Shown: one piece after another, positions 26,493 through 36,160 of the stretch
How the letters are laid out: the number at the start of each line of letters is the position of its first letter
How positions within the stretch are numbered: position 1 is the first letter of the stretch
DNA from: Verrucomicrobiia bacterium DG1235
GTDB taxonomy: Bacteria; Verrucomicrobiota; Verrucomicrobiia; Opitutales; Opitutaceae
Direction of reading: 5' to 3'
Assembly (NCBI GenBank): GCA_000155695.1
Contig: DS990592.1
Location: 3,981,820 to 4,045,819, forward strand
Length of the DNA stretch: 64,000 bases
The notes under the pieces: model-generated
Told to the model about the DNA's origin: nothing
The model's database searches: none
Seen by the model: only the letters and a program-made list of their open reading frames with translations
Translations under genes and position numbers: made by a program

Positions 26493-27038
26493 CTAGTGTG
26501 GAGCGAGCTTGTTCGTCAGCTTTCCGTACACGACGTGGTCGTACCAGAGCTCGTTGACTTTCTCTACGCGCCGAAGGGTGCCTTCTTCTTTGAATCCCAA
26601 TCGCTCGGGTATGGCTCTGCTTTTCGTATTTTCGACGGCGCACCGAATCTCAAACCGCTGGAGCGAGAAGTATTTCTCTCCAATCTCCATCAAGTCCTTA
26701 ACGCATTCCGTCATGATCCCTTTTCCATGGAAATCTGCGCCAAGCCAATAGCCGATGTGTCCCGTTTTGTTTGAAGAATCGATGCTGTTGAAGGCGAGAA
26801 CGCCTGCGATATTTCCGTGGTGAAAAAGGGTAGTGTGCAGGGCTTTTGATTGGGCGAATTGAGCGAGCTGTTGGGATATGAAGTTTCGGGTGTCCTTTGG
26901 CTCTAGGGTGTTGTCGAGCCAAGGAAGCCATTGGCGAAGCATTGAGCGATTCTGGTCAGTCAGTGCGAATAGCTCGTTCGCAAACTGAGGAATAGATAAA
27001 GCGATTTTTGTACTATTGTTGATTGCGCGTGAAAACAT
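26493..27038 (-). CDS. GNAT acetyltransferase of the RimJ/RimL type
   Basis: The 181 residues follow the RimL/RimJ pattern: LTDQNRSMLRQWLPWLDNT at the start, HIGYWLGADFHGKGIMTECVKDLMEI with the acetyl-CoA loop in the middle, and RFEIRCAVENTKSRAIPERLGFKEEGTLR near the end. These enzymes acetylate N termini of ribosomal proteins or small molecules. The close E. coli relatives are RimL (ribosomal protein L12) and the SpeG/YdaF-type paralogues; the acceptor cannot be told from sequence. The normal asparagine-serine-arginine-AIxVxEKLGF motif is present with IPERLGF. Confidence 0.88.
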   Translation of the reverse strand: MFSRAINNSTKIALSIPQFANELFALTDQNRSMLRQWLPWLDNTLEPKDTRNFISQQLAQFAQSKALHTTLFHHGNIAGVLAFNSIDSSNKTGHIGYWLGADFHGKGIMTECVKDLMEIGEKYFSLQRFEIRCAVENTKSRAIPERLGFKEEGTLRRVEKVNELWYDHVVYGKLTNKLAPH

Positions 27039-27506
27039 TATTTGAAGATTCGATTGTATCTTGTTTGAACAAATTTTAAGGCGGGCAGATTGTATTTGAG
27101 AAATGGGTACATAATTGGATTTAAATGGGCTGTTTATCTGGAGTCTTCTTGTTTTTATGATTCCGATCTATATATCGAGGGTTTTAATTTTCTCTCCTTT
27201 TTCAAAAGAACCGAATTCGGTAATTGTCCTCTTTTAGAGACTGTTCGATGATGATTTTATTTTTCGAGTGTAGGGTTCGGGTTTGCTCTAGACTCGCGGT
27301 ATTTCGGTTGTAGCTCCTGCAAAGCGGTCTGGACCAAGGTCCAACCCTACTGAATGTAATTTTAGATAATCTCTCCCATCTGTTTCGAGATTAGCAGGTA
27401 TAATTTTCAGTGCTTTGGCTATTTTTGAAGTATGTGAGGTTTCAACAACTTTGGTATCCGCTTCCCCATCTTTATTAACTGTAGAATTCTGCGTAGTTTA
27501 TACGTG
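27039..27506. other. AT-rich intergenic region with one dispersed repeat
   Basis: The 468 bases hold no credible gene. Most is AT-rich; the only recognisable items are repeat copy B (27311-27350) and, at the edge, the hairpin after tamA. Confidence 0.6.
27311..27350. repeat. Dispersed GCGGTCT...CAACCCTAC element, copy B
   Basis: TAGCTCCTGCAAAGCGGTCT is followed by GGACC-AA-GGTCC, a perfect 5-bp hairpin, and CAACCCTAC. It is the most compact of the three copies. Confidence 0.65.
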
Positions 27507-27528
27507 CCCCAAAGAGGGAGCTTTGGGG
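27507..27528 (-). terminator. Hairpin after the tamB-tamA operon
   Basis: CCCCAAAG and CTTTGGGG pair perfectly over 8 bp around a 6-base loop, 1 base after the tamA stop. No long T-run follows on the minus strand, so it may be an mRNA-end stabilising or weak terminator hairpin. Confidence 0.55.
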
Positions 27529-27529
27529 G

Positions 27530-29626
27530 CTAGAAGGGGAAGCCGACGGAGAGGTGGACGGTGCCTTGGGGGTCTTGGGGACGGGGGTCGAGGTTGTGGC
27601 CGTATTCGAGGCGGACGGGGCCGATAATGGTGCTGTAGCGGAGGCCGATGCCGATGCTGCTGAGGTCTTCGTAGATGTCTAGATTTTCGGAGGGAGCCCA
27701 GACGCGGACGGCGTCGGCGAAGATGACCGCGTTTAGCTTGTTGAGGATGGGGTATTCGAGCTCGGCGTTTAGGAGGGTGTAGGCTTGTGCGGGAACGGGG
27801 GTGAGAGTGTCGTCTAGGGGACCTGCTTCTCCGCGACGGTAGCCGCGTACGGAGTTTTCGCCACCGATGGTGAAGCGTTCGTTAACGATGCTGATGTCTG
27901 AGTTGTCGATGTGGCCGCCTTTGAGGGAGATGTGGAAAATCCAGTGGCTGCCGAGTTCGCGGTGGTAGGCGGCGCCGATTTCGGGTTTGAAGAATTCGGC
28001 CTCGCCGCCGAGTTCTGTGGCGGCGTAGGTGAGGGCGGTGGTGAGCTCGTAACCGGAGTTTGGGTACAAGATGTTGTCGAGGGTGTTGCGGGTGGCGCGA
28101 AAGGAGAGGGAGCCGATGTTGGTGGGGTCTGGGGTGCTTCCGGTTCGGTCGAAGCGGATGTTCTCGGCTTTTTTGCGTTCGAAGGCGTAGTCGAGGCCGA
28201 GGTCGGTTTTGAGTTGCGGGAGGCGTTTGGAGAGTCCGGTGGAGACGCCTCGTTCTTCGCGGTCGAAGTTGAGCTCTTGGCGGCTGAGGTAGTTGGCTTC
28301 GAAGGTGCCGTTTATGTTTTCGCCTAGTATTTCTGGGATGGCGTAGCTGAGCTTTCCGCTGGTGGACTTGACGGACTGGACGGCTTGGAAGGTGAGCGAG
28401 TGGGCGCGGCCGAAGAGGTTTTCTCTGCGGGCGATGAGTCCGGCGCGGAAGCTTTCGTAGCTGCCGTAGCCGAGGAGGAGCTGGGCTTCGACGCGTTGTC
28501 CGTTGGTGTATTCGAAAATGGCTTTGCGGCCGCTTTCGCCGTCGTCCTCGTAGCGGAGGTCGATGCGGTCGAAGATGCCGAGGCTGGAGAGGCGACGGCG
28601 GGCGGATTCGACTTCGGTGATGTCGAGGGGGACGCCGGTGTCGAGGTCTGACTTGCGGTTGAGCAGGGGAAGGTGGGTATCGGTGGCTCCTCGGTGTTCG
28701 ATGCTGGTGAGGGTCTTCTTTGGTCCGCGTTGGACGTCGAAGCGCATCTTGACGGAGACGGTGTCGCCTTCTGGAGTGGCTTGTAGAATGCGGCTTGTGA
28801 CTTTCGTATCCGGGTATCCGATACGGTAGGATTCGTTTCGCAGTTGCCTGACTTGGTCCTCTACCCAGACGCGGGAGTAGTTTTCTGAGACGGGCAGGTT
28901 TTCGGGTTCGGTGGCGTCTCCGTTTCCGAGGTAGTGGACTTCGGCAGCGACGACTTTATAGAGGGGGCCTTCTGTGACGAGGAGAGCGATGTCGACGGCG
29001 CCGCTTGTCTTATCTGTTTGGATACTAGAGGTTGTGACTTTGGCGTCGGTGCGCCCGAGGGCGGCGAGGGCGACGGCGAGCTGTTTTTGGTGGTTGCCTA
29101 GGATGGTGGGGGAGTAGGACCGGTCTTTTTTTCGCGAGTAGAGGGCGGTGTCTGGCACGAAGTAGTTTAGAGCTTCTTCTTGAGGTATGGAAGCGAGGCC
29201 TTGGATTTCGATTTCGTTGTAGTAGTAGAGAAGGCCGGGGTCGATTTGGTACTGTAGTTGGGTAGCGACTACGTCTTCGGGGAGCTGTGGTTCGAAGGGG
29301 TTGGTCCAGGTGGCGGTGGCTTGGGTGTCGGAGGCTGTCTCGTAGTTGGCGGTGATGCTTGCGTCGAGGTAGCCGTTCTGGGTGAGTCGGGTGAGGAGTA
29401 GGAAGGCGCCGTCGTCGATTTTTTGGGCGTAGAGCGGGCCGTCTTCGAGCTCGAGGAGGCGTAGGGAGTTTTTGAGCTCTGCGTTTCCGAAGAGGCCGAA
29501 GCCGCCGACTTTGACAGATGCGGTGAGTGAAGGGTGAAGAGTGAAAAGTGAAATGAAGAGGAGTGCGAGTAAGAGGGCGGAGGGCTTCGAAGAAGCGAAT
29601 GCATCTCGGGTGTTTGCGGGCTTCAT
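27530..29626 (-). CDS. tamA: TamA-like outer-membrane assembly protein (BamA/Omp85 superfamily)
   Basis: A signal peptide (residues about 16-36) leads into POTRA domains (about 40-310; YNEIEIQGLASI and TLTSIEHRGATDTHLPLL) and a 16-strand Omp85 barrel with ERFTIGGENSVRGYRRGEAG (the VRGY/F motif of the L6 loop) and the terminal VGFPF. TamA works with TamB in moving proteins or lipids to the outer membrane. The start at 29626 overlaps the tamB stop by ATGA, which argues for it over a frame 6 codons longer. The 698-residue length exceeds E. coli TamA (577). Confidence 0.88.
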   Translation of the reverse strand: MKPANTRDAFASSKPSALLLALLFISLFTLHPSLTASVKVGGFGLFGNAELKNSLRLLELEDGPLYAQKIDDGAFLLLTRLTQNGYLDASITANYETASDTQATATWTNPFEPQLPEDVVATQLQYQIDPGLLYYYNEIEIQGLASIPQEEALNYFVPDTALYSRKKDRSYSPTILGNHQKQLAVALAALGRTDAKVTTSSIQTDKTSGAVDIALLVTEGPLYKVVAAEVHYLGNGDATEPENLPVSENYSRVWVEDQVRQLRNESYRIGYPDTKVTSRILQATPEGDTVSVKMRFDVQRGPKKTLTSIEHRGATDTHLPLLNRKSDLDTGVPLDITEVESARRRLSSLGIFDRIDLRYEDDGESGRKAIFEYTNGQRVEAQLLLGYGSYESFRAGLIARRENLFGRAHSLTFQAVQSVKSTSGKLSYAIPEILGENINGTFEANYLSRQELNFDREERGVSTGLSKRLPQLKTDLGLDYAFERKKAENIRFDRTGSTPDPTNIGSLSFRATRNTLDNILYPNSGYELTTALTYAATELGGEAEFFKPEIGAAYHRELGSHWIFHISLKGGHIDNSDISIVNERFTIGGENSVRGYRRGEAGPLDDTLTPVPAQAYTLLNAELEYPILNKLNAVIFADAVRVWAPSENLDIYEDLSSIGIGLRYSTIIGPVRLEYGHNLDPRPQDPQGTVHLSVGFPF

Positions 29627-32600
29627 CGTTTGAAAATGGTCCATTTGAGGTTGGCGTTGAACTCGTCGCGTTTGTCGTATTCGCCTTCGATTTCGAGGGT
29701 CTCTGTGAGTTCGTAGCTGGCTTCGATGGTTTTTTTGCCTTGGAGGGAGATGTCTTTGCCGACTTCGAGGTCGAGCTTGGAGGCGGCGTCGCTGTTTCCT
29801 CCGGTGAGTTTGCGGAAGAGGCCTTTGCCGATGAAGATGCCGAGGGTGGTGGCGGACTTTTGGGCGAGGTCTCCTTGGGCGTTGGGTACTGCTCCGGTGG
29901 TGAGGAGGAGAAGGGCGTCGACTTGGGTGAGTGCGGGGTTGGTGGTGACGCTTAGGTCTAGTTTTTCTGAGGGGCCGGTGACGTTTAGGTTAACGTCGTA
30001 TGCGAAGAGTCGGCCTTCGGCGGCGGCGTCGATTTGGAGTTCGGATGGGCGGTCGCGTGTGATGAGGGCTTGTCCGCGAGTGAGTTTGAGGGAGCTGGCG
30101 GGGAAGAAGACGCGTCCTGAATCGGCTTCTGCTTTGCCGATGAGGAGGGGCGAGCCGAGGGTGCCTTCGAGATCGAATTCGGCGGAGAGGGTGCCTTCGA
30201 AGAAGGAGTTGGAGACGCGGAGGAATTTGTCTCCGCGTATGGCGATATCTAGGCCCCATTCGTTGAAGGGTTCTTGCTCGACTGAGAAGTAGGGTGGGCG
30301 GGAGCGAGTGGTTTTTGTTTGGCTGGCGAGGAGGTCTGGCTCGACGAGGAAGAGGCCTTTGGTGAGTCGTACGTCGCCTCTGAGGGTGGTTTGCGCTTGC
30401 TGGGTGGATACGAGTTGCAGGTCAATGTCTCCGGTGAGGAGAAGGCCGCTGTCGCGGACGATTGGGAATTCTTTGCTGGAGAAGGCGATGTCTAGGGCGG
30501 GCTGCGAAATATCCGTGAGGTCGGCGGTGCCGGAGAGGGTGAAGGGGCTTTTTTCGGCGAGGCCTGTGAGTTGCTCGGCGTGCCAGACGCCGTCTTCGAA
30601 GCGGAGTTTTCCGGTGACTTTCGAGAGGGCGCCGAGGGGAGGCATGGGGCGGGTTGCGAGGTCTTCGATGAAGGCGGTGGCGGTGAGGTCGCCGGGTTGC
30701 ATCTCGGCGTCGATACGGACCTTGCCGTCGTAGCGCATGATGGGCGGGAGCCATGCCTTGAGGGTTTCCAGGTCGTTGAGGGCGAGCGAGGCGTGTCCGG
30801 TGAGGAGCTCGAGGTCGAGGGGTTGCTTTCGCTGGATGAGATCGAGGAGGCTGACTTCTCCGAGGGGTAGGGAGGCGTCTGCCTTGATTTGGTTGGCGCC
30901 GGCTGAGGCTTCGAGGGAGCGTATGGCGAGGCTGCCGGTATTGGCGAGGAGGGAGGCCTTGATGTCGCTGAGGGCGAGATTTTTGGCGGGGTTTTCGGGG
31001 TGGCGCCAGATGATGGAGGTGAGCTGCAGCTCGAAGTTTCCTTCTGGTTGGTCGAGGGTGCCGGCTAGCTGGGCGTTTACGACAGGTCGGGTGAGCGCGA
31101 TGGGGAGAAGCTCGTCGAGAGAGCTCCAGAAGTCTGGATGGGGGGATGATTGGAGTGTGAAGGAGAGGGGTGCGGTTTTGTGAACGAGGGTGTTGAGTGA
31201 TCCTTGCGCCCAATTTATGGATATGGGAAAGCGGCCTTCTGCGACGAGGATGTGTTTTGAGTCGGCTCCGATGTCGAGGTGGTCGATGATGAGACTGTCT
31301 TGATTGTTCGGATCTGAGTTGACGAGCCAGGACGCGTCGACGGAGCTTGATTCGCTCAGTGCCCATGAGGCGGATCCGGAACTGGATATTTGCGAGTCTG
31401 ATGTTGATAGGGTTGCTCGCGTATCGAGGTCTTGGATATTGATGTTGGGGAGTGGCGTTAGCAGCCAGTGGTTTAGGATACTGGGATTGAAGTCGATGGC
31501 GGACGCGTTTAGGACTAGATTTTCGGGTGAGAGTGAAAGGGAGTCGACGGCGATCTGCATGGCGTTCGCTCCGGTGATGACGAGCTCGTTTAGCTCGAAG
31601 TTTGTTTCCGTTTTTTGGATACGAGCGGTGAAGGGTTGCTCGAGAGCGAGAACGGGGGAATCTTCTAGGCTGGACAGGGTGAGTTCGTTTATGGCGAGAG
31701 TTAGGGTGTTGGCGTCTTGTTGGGAGTGTAGTTCGAGGTGGAGCTGCTCTGTTTCGTTGGAGGCGTGGAGTCGGGAACGCAGGTTGCTGGGCCGGCCTTC
31801 GATTTCGGCGGCGAGTGTAAAGGGCTGCAGTTTGGGAAGCTGGAGGGAGTTTGTGGTGAGCGAGCCGGTGAGGCTAGGGTCTTGGATAGGGCCTTCCAGA
31901 TCGAGCTCTGCGGTGACGCTTTGCCAGGCGATGTTGGGGAGGAGGGCTTGGAGGCGCTGGGACTCGTTTTTCAGTTCGAGTTGGAGGTGGGTGGGGGAGA
32001 GCGTTTTTTGTGTGAGGTCGTAGCTGCCGGTGGCGGACAGGATGGAGCCGGCGGAGCTTCTTAGCTGGAGGGAGTGAAGGGTGGCGTTTTGGCCGAGGAG
32101 GTCGAGTTGGGCATCGAGGCTAGCGATGGTGGTATCGAAGAGGGTGACGTTTGTTCCGTGTAGGCTGGTAGAGATGACAGGCAGACCGGTATCGGTGGTT
32201 GTGGTTTGCAGGGTGGCGTCGAGCTTGCCGGTGGCTTCGACGAAGGGGAGGCGTTCGAGGTCTAGCTTGGCCTCGAGCTGTGCGTTGGCGAGTGGGTTTT
32301 GCAGGCTGAAGTCGAGGATGATGGGCTGGTCGTTTTCCATGGCGAGCCATGGGAGCTCGACTTTTGCGGTGCCGATTTCGACGCGGTCGAGGGTGCCGCC
32401 TCCGGCGAGCAGGACGAGAGGGCTTTCGGGGTCGTGATTTGTATCGAATCCTGTGATACGGTATTCGAAGCGTTGGTCTTTCCAGTTGGCCGACGCGTTG
32501 ACATTCATGGATGGGGCGTCGCCCCAGAATGGATAGCGTTGGTCTAGGGTGAAGTTTTCGGAGTGGATTTCGGCGTTGGCAGGGAGGAAGCTTGTTTGGT

Positions 32601-33351
32601 CGTCGGTCCAACTGGCGGTGAGGGAGACGGGATTTGAGTTGGTGGTGACGGATCCGTTTAGTGAGATGGAGTCGGAGCTGGCGAGGAGGTAGAGCTGGGT
32701 GGCGAGCTGGAGGGAGTCGGCTTGGGCGGTGAGTTTCCAGGAGTCTGGGTCAGTAAAATCGATGGCGAGCGTAGCTGGCAGGTTTTTGGGTAGGTAAGTG
32801 AGACTTGCCGACAGGAGAGTGGGACTGAGGGTGGCTTCGGAGATGGAGAGTGTATTCTGTTCGTTGATACGAATGTTTCCCTCTTTGAGTTCCACTTGGG
32901 CGAGGTAGCGGGAGAGTTGGGTGAGGCTTTTGTTGGCGAGACTGATGATGGACTTTAGGGAAGGGGCGGACTGGGGTTGATCTGTTGGGTTGCTCGACGG
33001 TTTGGTATTGAGTAGCCAGTTTTCAACTACAACGGATTGATGCGGAGTGCTGGAGGAAAGGTGTTGTAGGACGAGCTTGCTGGGGGAGGGGAGTTGGAGG
33101 TTTTCGGCTCGAAGGGTGAGGCTTGGGTTGTCGAGGGTGAGGCCTTGGATTAGCCAGCGGTCCCATGAGGTGGCGGTTACGGTTTCGAGCTCTATGCCGG
33201 TAAGGGAGCGGGCGAGTGGCTTGGCGAGCCAGACGGACCAGACGGGGAAAGCGAGCACTGCGAGCGCGAGCAAGACGATCGCTGCGAGGGCGACGCGTTT
33301 TGCACGGCGGAAGCGTGGCGGCTTTTTGGTCTGGCTGGGCTTATCGGGCAT
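29623..33351 (-). CDS. tamB: TamB-like translocation and assembly protein (DUF490)
   Basis: The 1242-residue protein has a single N-terminal anchor (residues 17-39) and then a long series of beta repeats forming the AsmA-like groove seen in TamB. The conserved C-terminal DUF490 region is visible (about 970-1242): SGRVFFPASSLKLTRGQALIT, LLLTTGAVPNAQG and LEVGKDISLQGKKTIEASYEL, ending LKWTIFKR. TamB spans the periplasm and moves phospholipid or assists barrel assembly with its partner TamA. It is translationally coupled to tamA. It is followed upstream by the HEAT-repeat gene after 5 bases. Confidence 0.9.
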   Translation of the reverse strand: MPDKPSQTKKPPRFRRAKRVALAAIVLLALAVLAFPVWSVWLAKPLARSLTGIELETVTATSWDRWLIQGLTLDNPSLTLRAENLQLPSPSKLVLQHLSSSTPHQSVVVENWLLNTKPSSNPTDQPQSAPSLKSIISLANKSLTQLSRYLAQVELKEGNIRINEQNTLSISEATLSPTLLSASLTYLPKNLPATLAIDFTDPDSWKLTAQADSLQLATQLYLLASSDSISLNGSVTTNSNPVSLTASWTDDQTSFLPANAEIHSENFTLDQRYPFWGDAPSMNVNASANWKDQRFEYRITGFDTNHDPESPLVLLAGGGTLDRVEIGTAKVELPWLAMENDQPIILDFSLQNPLANAQLEAKLDLERLPFVEATGKLDATLQTTTTDTGLPVISTSLHGTNVTLFDTTIASLDAQLDLLGQNATLHSLQLRSSAGSILSATGSYDLTQKTLSPTHLQLELKNESQRLQALLPNIAWQSVTAELDLEGPIQDPSLTGSLTTNSLQLPKLQPFTLAAEIEGRPSNLRSRLHASNETEQLHLELHSQQDANTLTLAINELTLSSLEDSPVLALEQPFTARIQKTETNFELNELVITGANAMQIAVDSLSLSPENLVLNASAIDFNPSILNHWLLTPLPNINIQDLDTRATLSTSDSQISSSGSASWALSESSSVDASWLVNSDPNNQDSLIIDHLDIGADSKHILVAEGRFPISINWAQGSLNTLVHKTAPLSFTLQSSPHPDFWSSLDELLPIALTRPVVNAQLAGTLDQPEGNFELQLTSIIWRHPENPAKNLALSDIKASLLANTGSLAIRSLEASAGANQIKADASLPLGEVSLLDLIQRKQPLDLELLTGHASLALNDLETLKAWLPPIMRYDGKVRIDAEMQPGDLTATAFIEDLATRPMPPLGALSKVTGKLRFEDGVWHAEQLTGLAEKSPFTLSGTADLTDISQPALDIAFSSKEFPIVRDSGLLLTGDIDLQLVSTQQAQTTLRGDVRLTKGLFLVEPDLLASQTKTTRSRPPYFSVEQEPFNEWGLDIAIRGDKFLRVSNSFFEGTLSAEFDLEGTLGSPLLIGKAEADSGRVFFPASSLKLTRGQALITRDRPSELQIDAAAEGRLFAYDVNLNVTGPSEKLDLSVTTNPALTQVDALLLLTTGAVPNAQGDLAQKSATTLGIFIGKGLFRKLTGGNSDAASKLDLEVGKDISLQGKKTIEASYELTETLEIEGEYDKRDEFNANLKWTIFKR

Positions 33352-33356
33352 TTGGT

Positions 33357-34466
33357 TTAGGTGGTGAGGTGGAATGTGGTTTTGGCGATGGGAACTCCGT
33401 TTGCGAGGAGTTCGATGGTGTTGACGCCTGTGTAGTACCTACGAGTGGAGATTGGTTTCAGATGGAATTGTTTACGAAGGGTTTTAGTTTTTTTGGCGGG
33501 GAGGGTGAGGGAGCTGCCTTTAAAGACTTTGGGGGAGGTTTGTCCGTTGGCTTTCACAAGGTGGAAGCGGTAGTCGATTATGAGGTTTTGTGGGGTGGTG
33601 GCGGTGGAAGCGATTTCGGCGAGGAGGGTGATTTTCTCGCCGAGCTGGATGGCTTCTGGGGAGGCGACGAAGTTGGAAACGGAGATTTTGGGCGGACTGT
33701 ATCCGAGGAGTTTAAGACAACGGGGGTGGCCTTGTTTGACGAGGGTGCGGCAGGCGTGCGTGAGGAGTCGGCTACGATTTGGGTTGGTGGTTTGTAACCA
33801 TTTTTCCACGACATCGAGCATGAGCTTGGGTTGGTCTTTTGAGATGTCGTTTAGGTTGTTGGCGACGGATCGGCGGACGTATTCGGAGGGGTCGTCCTTC
33901 AGGAGTTCGAGCAGGGGCAGGATGGGTGAGGGATCTGCGATGAAGTCGGGGATTTGCTCGCCCCAGGGCAGGCGGGGGCGAGTGCCTTCGGAGACAAGTC
34001 GGCGGAGGTTGTGGTCGGGATCCTTGGCCCAGCGTTTTAGGTGGGGGAGCGTTTTTTTTGGTTGCTCGATGAGGAATACGCGGATGCCGAATTCGGCGGT
34101 GAAGCGTTTGGTGACTTCGGGGATCAGTTTGATGGAGGCGTCGAAGGCTTTGAGTCCGTGGCTGGAGAGGAGGGCGTTGAGGGGGAAGAATATCCATCCG
34201 TCGAGGGAGTCGTCTTCGGTGAGAATGGGGATGGGCTGGGTGGCGCGGGTGAGGGTGTCGATGGCAGTGGCGGGATCGGCGGGGAGTTCGTTCCAGAGGG
34301 TTTCGCCGATGTGTCTGGCTCGGTCTTTGAGTTCGAGGGCGTCGAGCTGGGCGAGGCAGTTCTTGACGAATCGTTTGTAGGCGAAGTCAGGATACGCGTT
34401 GTGCACGAGCTTGCCGAGTGAGCGGACGATGGCGGGGTTAAGGAAGTTTTTGAAGGGCTCGGGCAC
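33357..34466 (-). CDS. AlkD-like HEAT-repeat DNA alkylation repair family protein
   Basis: Residues 1-250 form the helical HEAT-like solenoid of AlkC/AlkD-type glycosylases (FAYKRFVKNCLAQL, RRLVSEGTRPRLPWG, DPSEYVRRSVANNLNDIS). The segment VSEGTRPRLPWG with RRSVANNLND is the AlkC-like signature of the superfamily that removes alkylated bases. The last 110 residues (about 255-369) are a beta domain (NFVASPEAIQLGEKITL, LRKQFHLKPIS) typical of the longer members. It sits 5 bases ahead of tamB in the same direction, so it may be the first gene of that operon. Catalytic activity cannot be judged from sequence alone. Confidence 0.8.
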   Translation of the reverse strand: MPEPFKNFLNPAIVRSLGKLVHNAYPDFAYKRFVKNCLAQLDALELKDRARHIGETLWNELPADPATAIDTLTRATQPIPILTEDDSLDGWIFFPLNALLSSHGLKAFDASIKLIPEVTKRFTAEFGIRVFLIEQPKKTLPHLKRWAKDPDHNLRRLVSEGTRPRLPWGEQIPDFIADPSPILPLLELLKDDPSEYVRRSVANNLNDISKDQPKLMLDVVEKWLQTTNPNRSRLLTHACRTLVKQGHPRCLKLLGYSPPKISVSNFVASPEAIQLGEKITLLAEIASTATTPQNLIIDYRFHLVKANGQTSPKVFKGSSLTLPAKKTKTLRKQFHLKPISTRRYYTGVNTIELLANGVPIAKTTFHLTT

Positions 34467-34526
34467 CGCTTTTTTAATTAGGAATTAGGAATTGGTTTTT
34501 GGAGAGGGTGGCCGCGGGCTCGAGCT

Positions 34527-35102
34527 TTAGGTTTTGGCTTTTTCTGCGGCGGCTTCGTCGAGGGCTTTTTGGTAGTCTGCCTGGCTTTGGATGGTGATGA
34601 TCTTTTGGATGGCGACGTTGGCGGGCAGGGTAATGTAGGAACCGCCGTCGGTTTTGATCTTCATGTACATTAGGGTGACGTCGTAGAGGGTGCCGTTGTA
34701 CTTTGGGTCGTTTTCGACGGAGAGTCGGTCGCCGATGCGGTAGGGAAAGGTGAAGTAGATGAGTACGCTGGCGGTGACGTTGCTGAGGATGGACCAGTTG
34801 GCGAAGAAGGCGATGCCGACGATGGCGAAGAAGGAACTGGTGGCGACGAAGATTCCTTGTATCCCAAATCCTAATACGTTTGATATGATGCCTATCGATA
34901 GGAGATAGATCAGGGTTTGGCCGACCTTTGAGATGCTGCTGGTTCGTTGGGGGGCGAAATGGTGCTTCTCTGCGGTGGCGGCTATGTAGCGTCGGAAGAG
35001 GCGTATGGAGATGTAGGTGAGAATGAGCACGAAGACGGTGATGCAGGCCTTGATGAGGCTCTCGCTGTTTTCTTCGATCAGTTTCCAGAATGTGTCTTTC
35101 AT
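34527..35102 (-). CDS. Small MscS-family mechanosensitive channel
   Basis: Three hydrophobic helices (about 15-36, 56-76, 86-113) are followed by the MscS beta domain (FPYRIGDRLSVEND, then KIKTDGGSYITLPANVAIQKII). The third helix (ASSFFAIVGIAFFANWSILSNV) matches the pore-lining helix of MscS. At 191 residues it lacks the C-terminal alpha/beta cage of E. coli MscS (286). Such short members may still gate ions on osmotic downshift. It lies between the HEAT protein (60 bases) and a divergent transporter gene. Confidence 0.88.
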   Translation of the reverse strand: MKDTFWKLIEENSESLIKACITVFVLILTYISIRLFRRYIAATAEKHHFAPQRTSSISKVGQTLIYLLSIGIISNVLGFGIQGIFVATSSFFAIVGIAFFANWSILSNVTASVLIYFTFPYRIGDRLSVENDPKYNGTLYDVTLMYMKIKTDGGSYITLPANVAIQKIITIQSQADYQKALDEAAAEKAKT

Positions 35103-35228
35103 CGGGTGCGGTTATGAAGGGGGAATGTTGATTGGTGAAGAGTGAAATCAGGATGGCGGCGGAGATTTTTGGGCGGGTACGTTTAGGGTTGTTTTTTTCG
35201 TGGTGGGCGGGCTAGTGGTGCGCGTCTG

Positions 35229-36125
35229 ATGAGTTGGGTATACGAAGCGGTGGCGAGCGCTCTTTTTCTGGGACTGTACGACGTTTTTAAGAAGCGGTCG
35301 GTGAATGGGAACGCGGTGATTCCGACTTTGTTTGTGAGCGTGTGTTGCGGGGCTGCTTTATGGGCTCCGTGGGTCGTATGGTCGGCGGTGGGCGAGATGC
35401 CGGTGGAGCTGCTGCGGGTGGAGCAGATTGGCTGGGCGGACCATGGACGGCTGCTTTTGAAGTCGGCAATCGTGGCGGTGTCGTGGGTGCTGTCGTATTT
35501 CGCTCTGAAGCATTTGCCGGTTTCAATGGCTGGCGGGATTCGGGCGACGGGTCCGTTTTGGATGCTGTTGGCGGCGGTGGCGCTGTTGTCGGAGCGGCCG
35601 AGCGGGATGCAGTGGGCGGGGATTTTGGTGACCTTGGCTTCGTTTGTGGCCTTGTCATTTGCGGGGAAGAAAGAGGGGCTGGTTTTTCACCGCAATGGCT
35701 GGGTTTTTATGATGGTGGGGGCGACTTTGGCGGGAACGGTGAGTGGGATCTACGACAAGTACCTGATGGGGACGATTGGGTATCGGGCGTCGACTGTGCA
35801 GGCTTGGTTTTCGATCTACCTGGTGGTGGTCCTCTTGCCGGTGATGGTGGGCTGGTGGAGACGGTGGTGGCCGCGCGGGGAGTTTCACTGGCGCTGGTCG
35901 ATTCCCTTGATCGGGGTGTCGCTGCTGGTGGCCGACTACTTGTACTTCGAGGCGCTAAGGGACGAGGACGCGATGATTTCGGTGGTGTCCTGCTTGCGTC
36001 GCGGGGGCGTGCTGGTGAGTTTCGCGGCTGGGTACGTGCTTTTCAAGGAGCGCAACTACCGTGCGAAGACGCCGTGCGTGCTGGGGATCCTGGCCGGGAT
36101 CGTTTTGATCGTGTTGGCCGGGTGA
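35229..36125 (+). CDS. DMT-superfamily (EamA) transporter
   Basis: The 298-residue product has ten hydrophobic helices in two EamA repeats (about 1-140 and 150-298), for example SWVLSYFALKHLPVSMAGGIRATGPFWMLLAAV and ISVVSCLRRGGVLVSFAAGYVLFKERNYRAK. EamA proteins export or import small metabolites. The substrate is not evident. The gene is alone on the + strand with no partner; its ATG has no obvious Shine-Dalgarno. Confidence 0.9.
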   Translation: MSWVYEAVASALFLGLYDVFKKRSVNGNAVIPTLFVSVCCGAALWAPWVVWSAVGEMPVELLRVEQIGWADHGRLLLKSAIVAVSWVLSYFALKHLPVSMAGGIRATGPFWMLLAAVALLSERPSGMQWAGILVTLASFVALSFAGKKEGLVFHRNGWVFMMVGATLAGTVSGIYDKYLMGTIGYRASTVQAWFSIYLVVVLLPVMVGWWRRWWPRGEFHWRWSIPLIGVSLLVADYLYFEALRDEDAMISVVSCLRRGGVLVSFAAGYVLFKERNYRAKTPCVLGILAGIVLIVLAG

Positions 36126-36160
36126 GGGGGAGCGTCTCGGGACGGGGCGAGCGCCGCGTT

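Noticed and set aside
34478-34497. AATTAGG tandem repeat
   Set aside because: Less than three short units, without pairing or coding sense; no basis for a functional claim.
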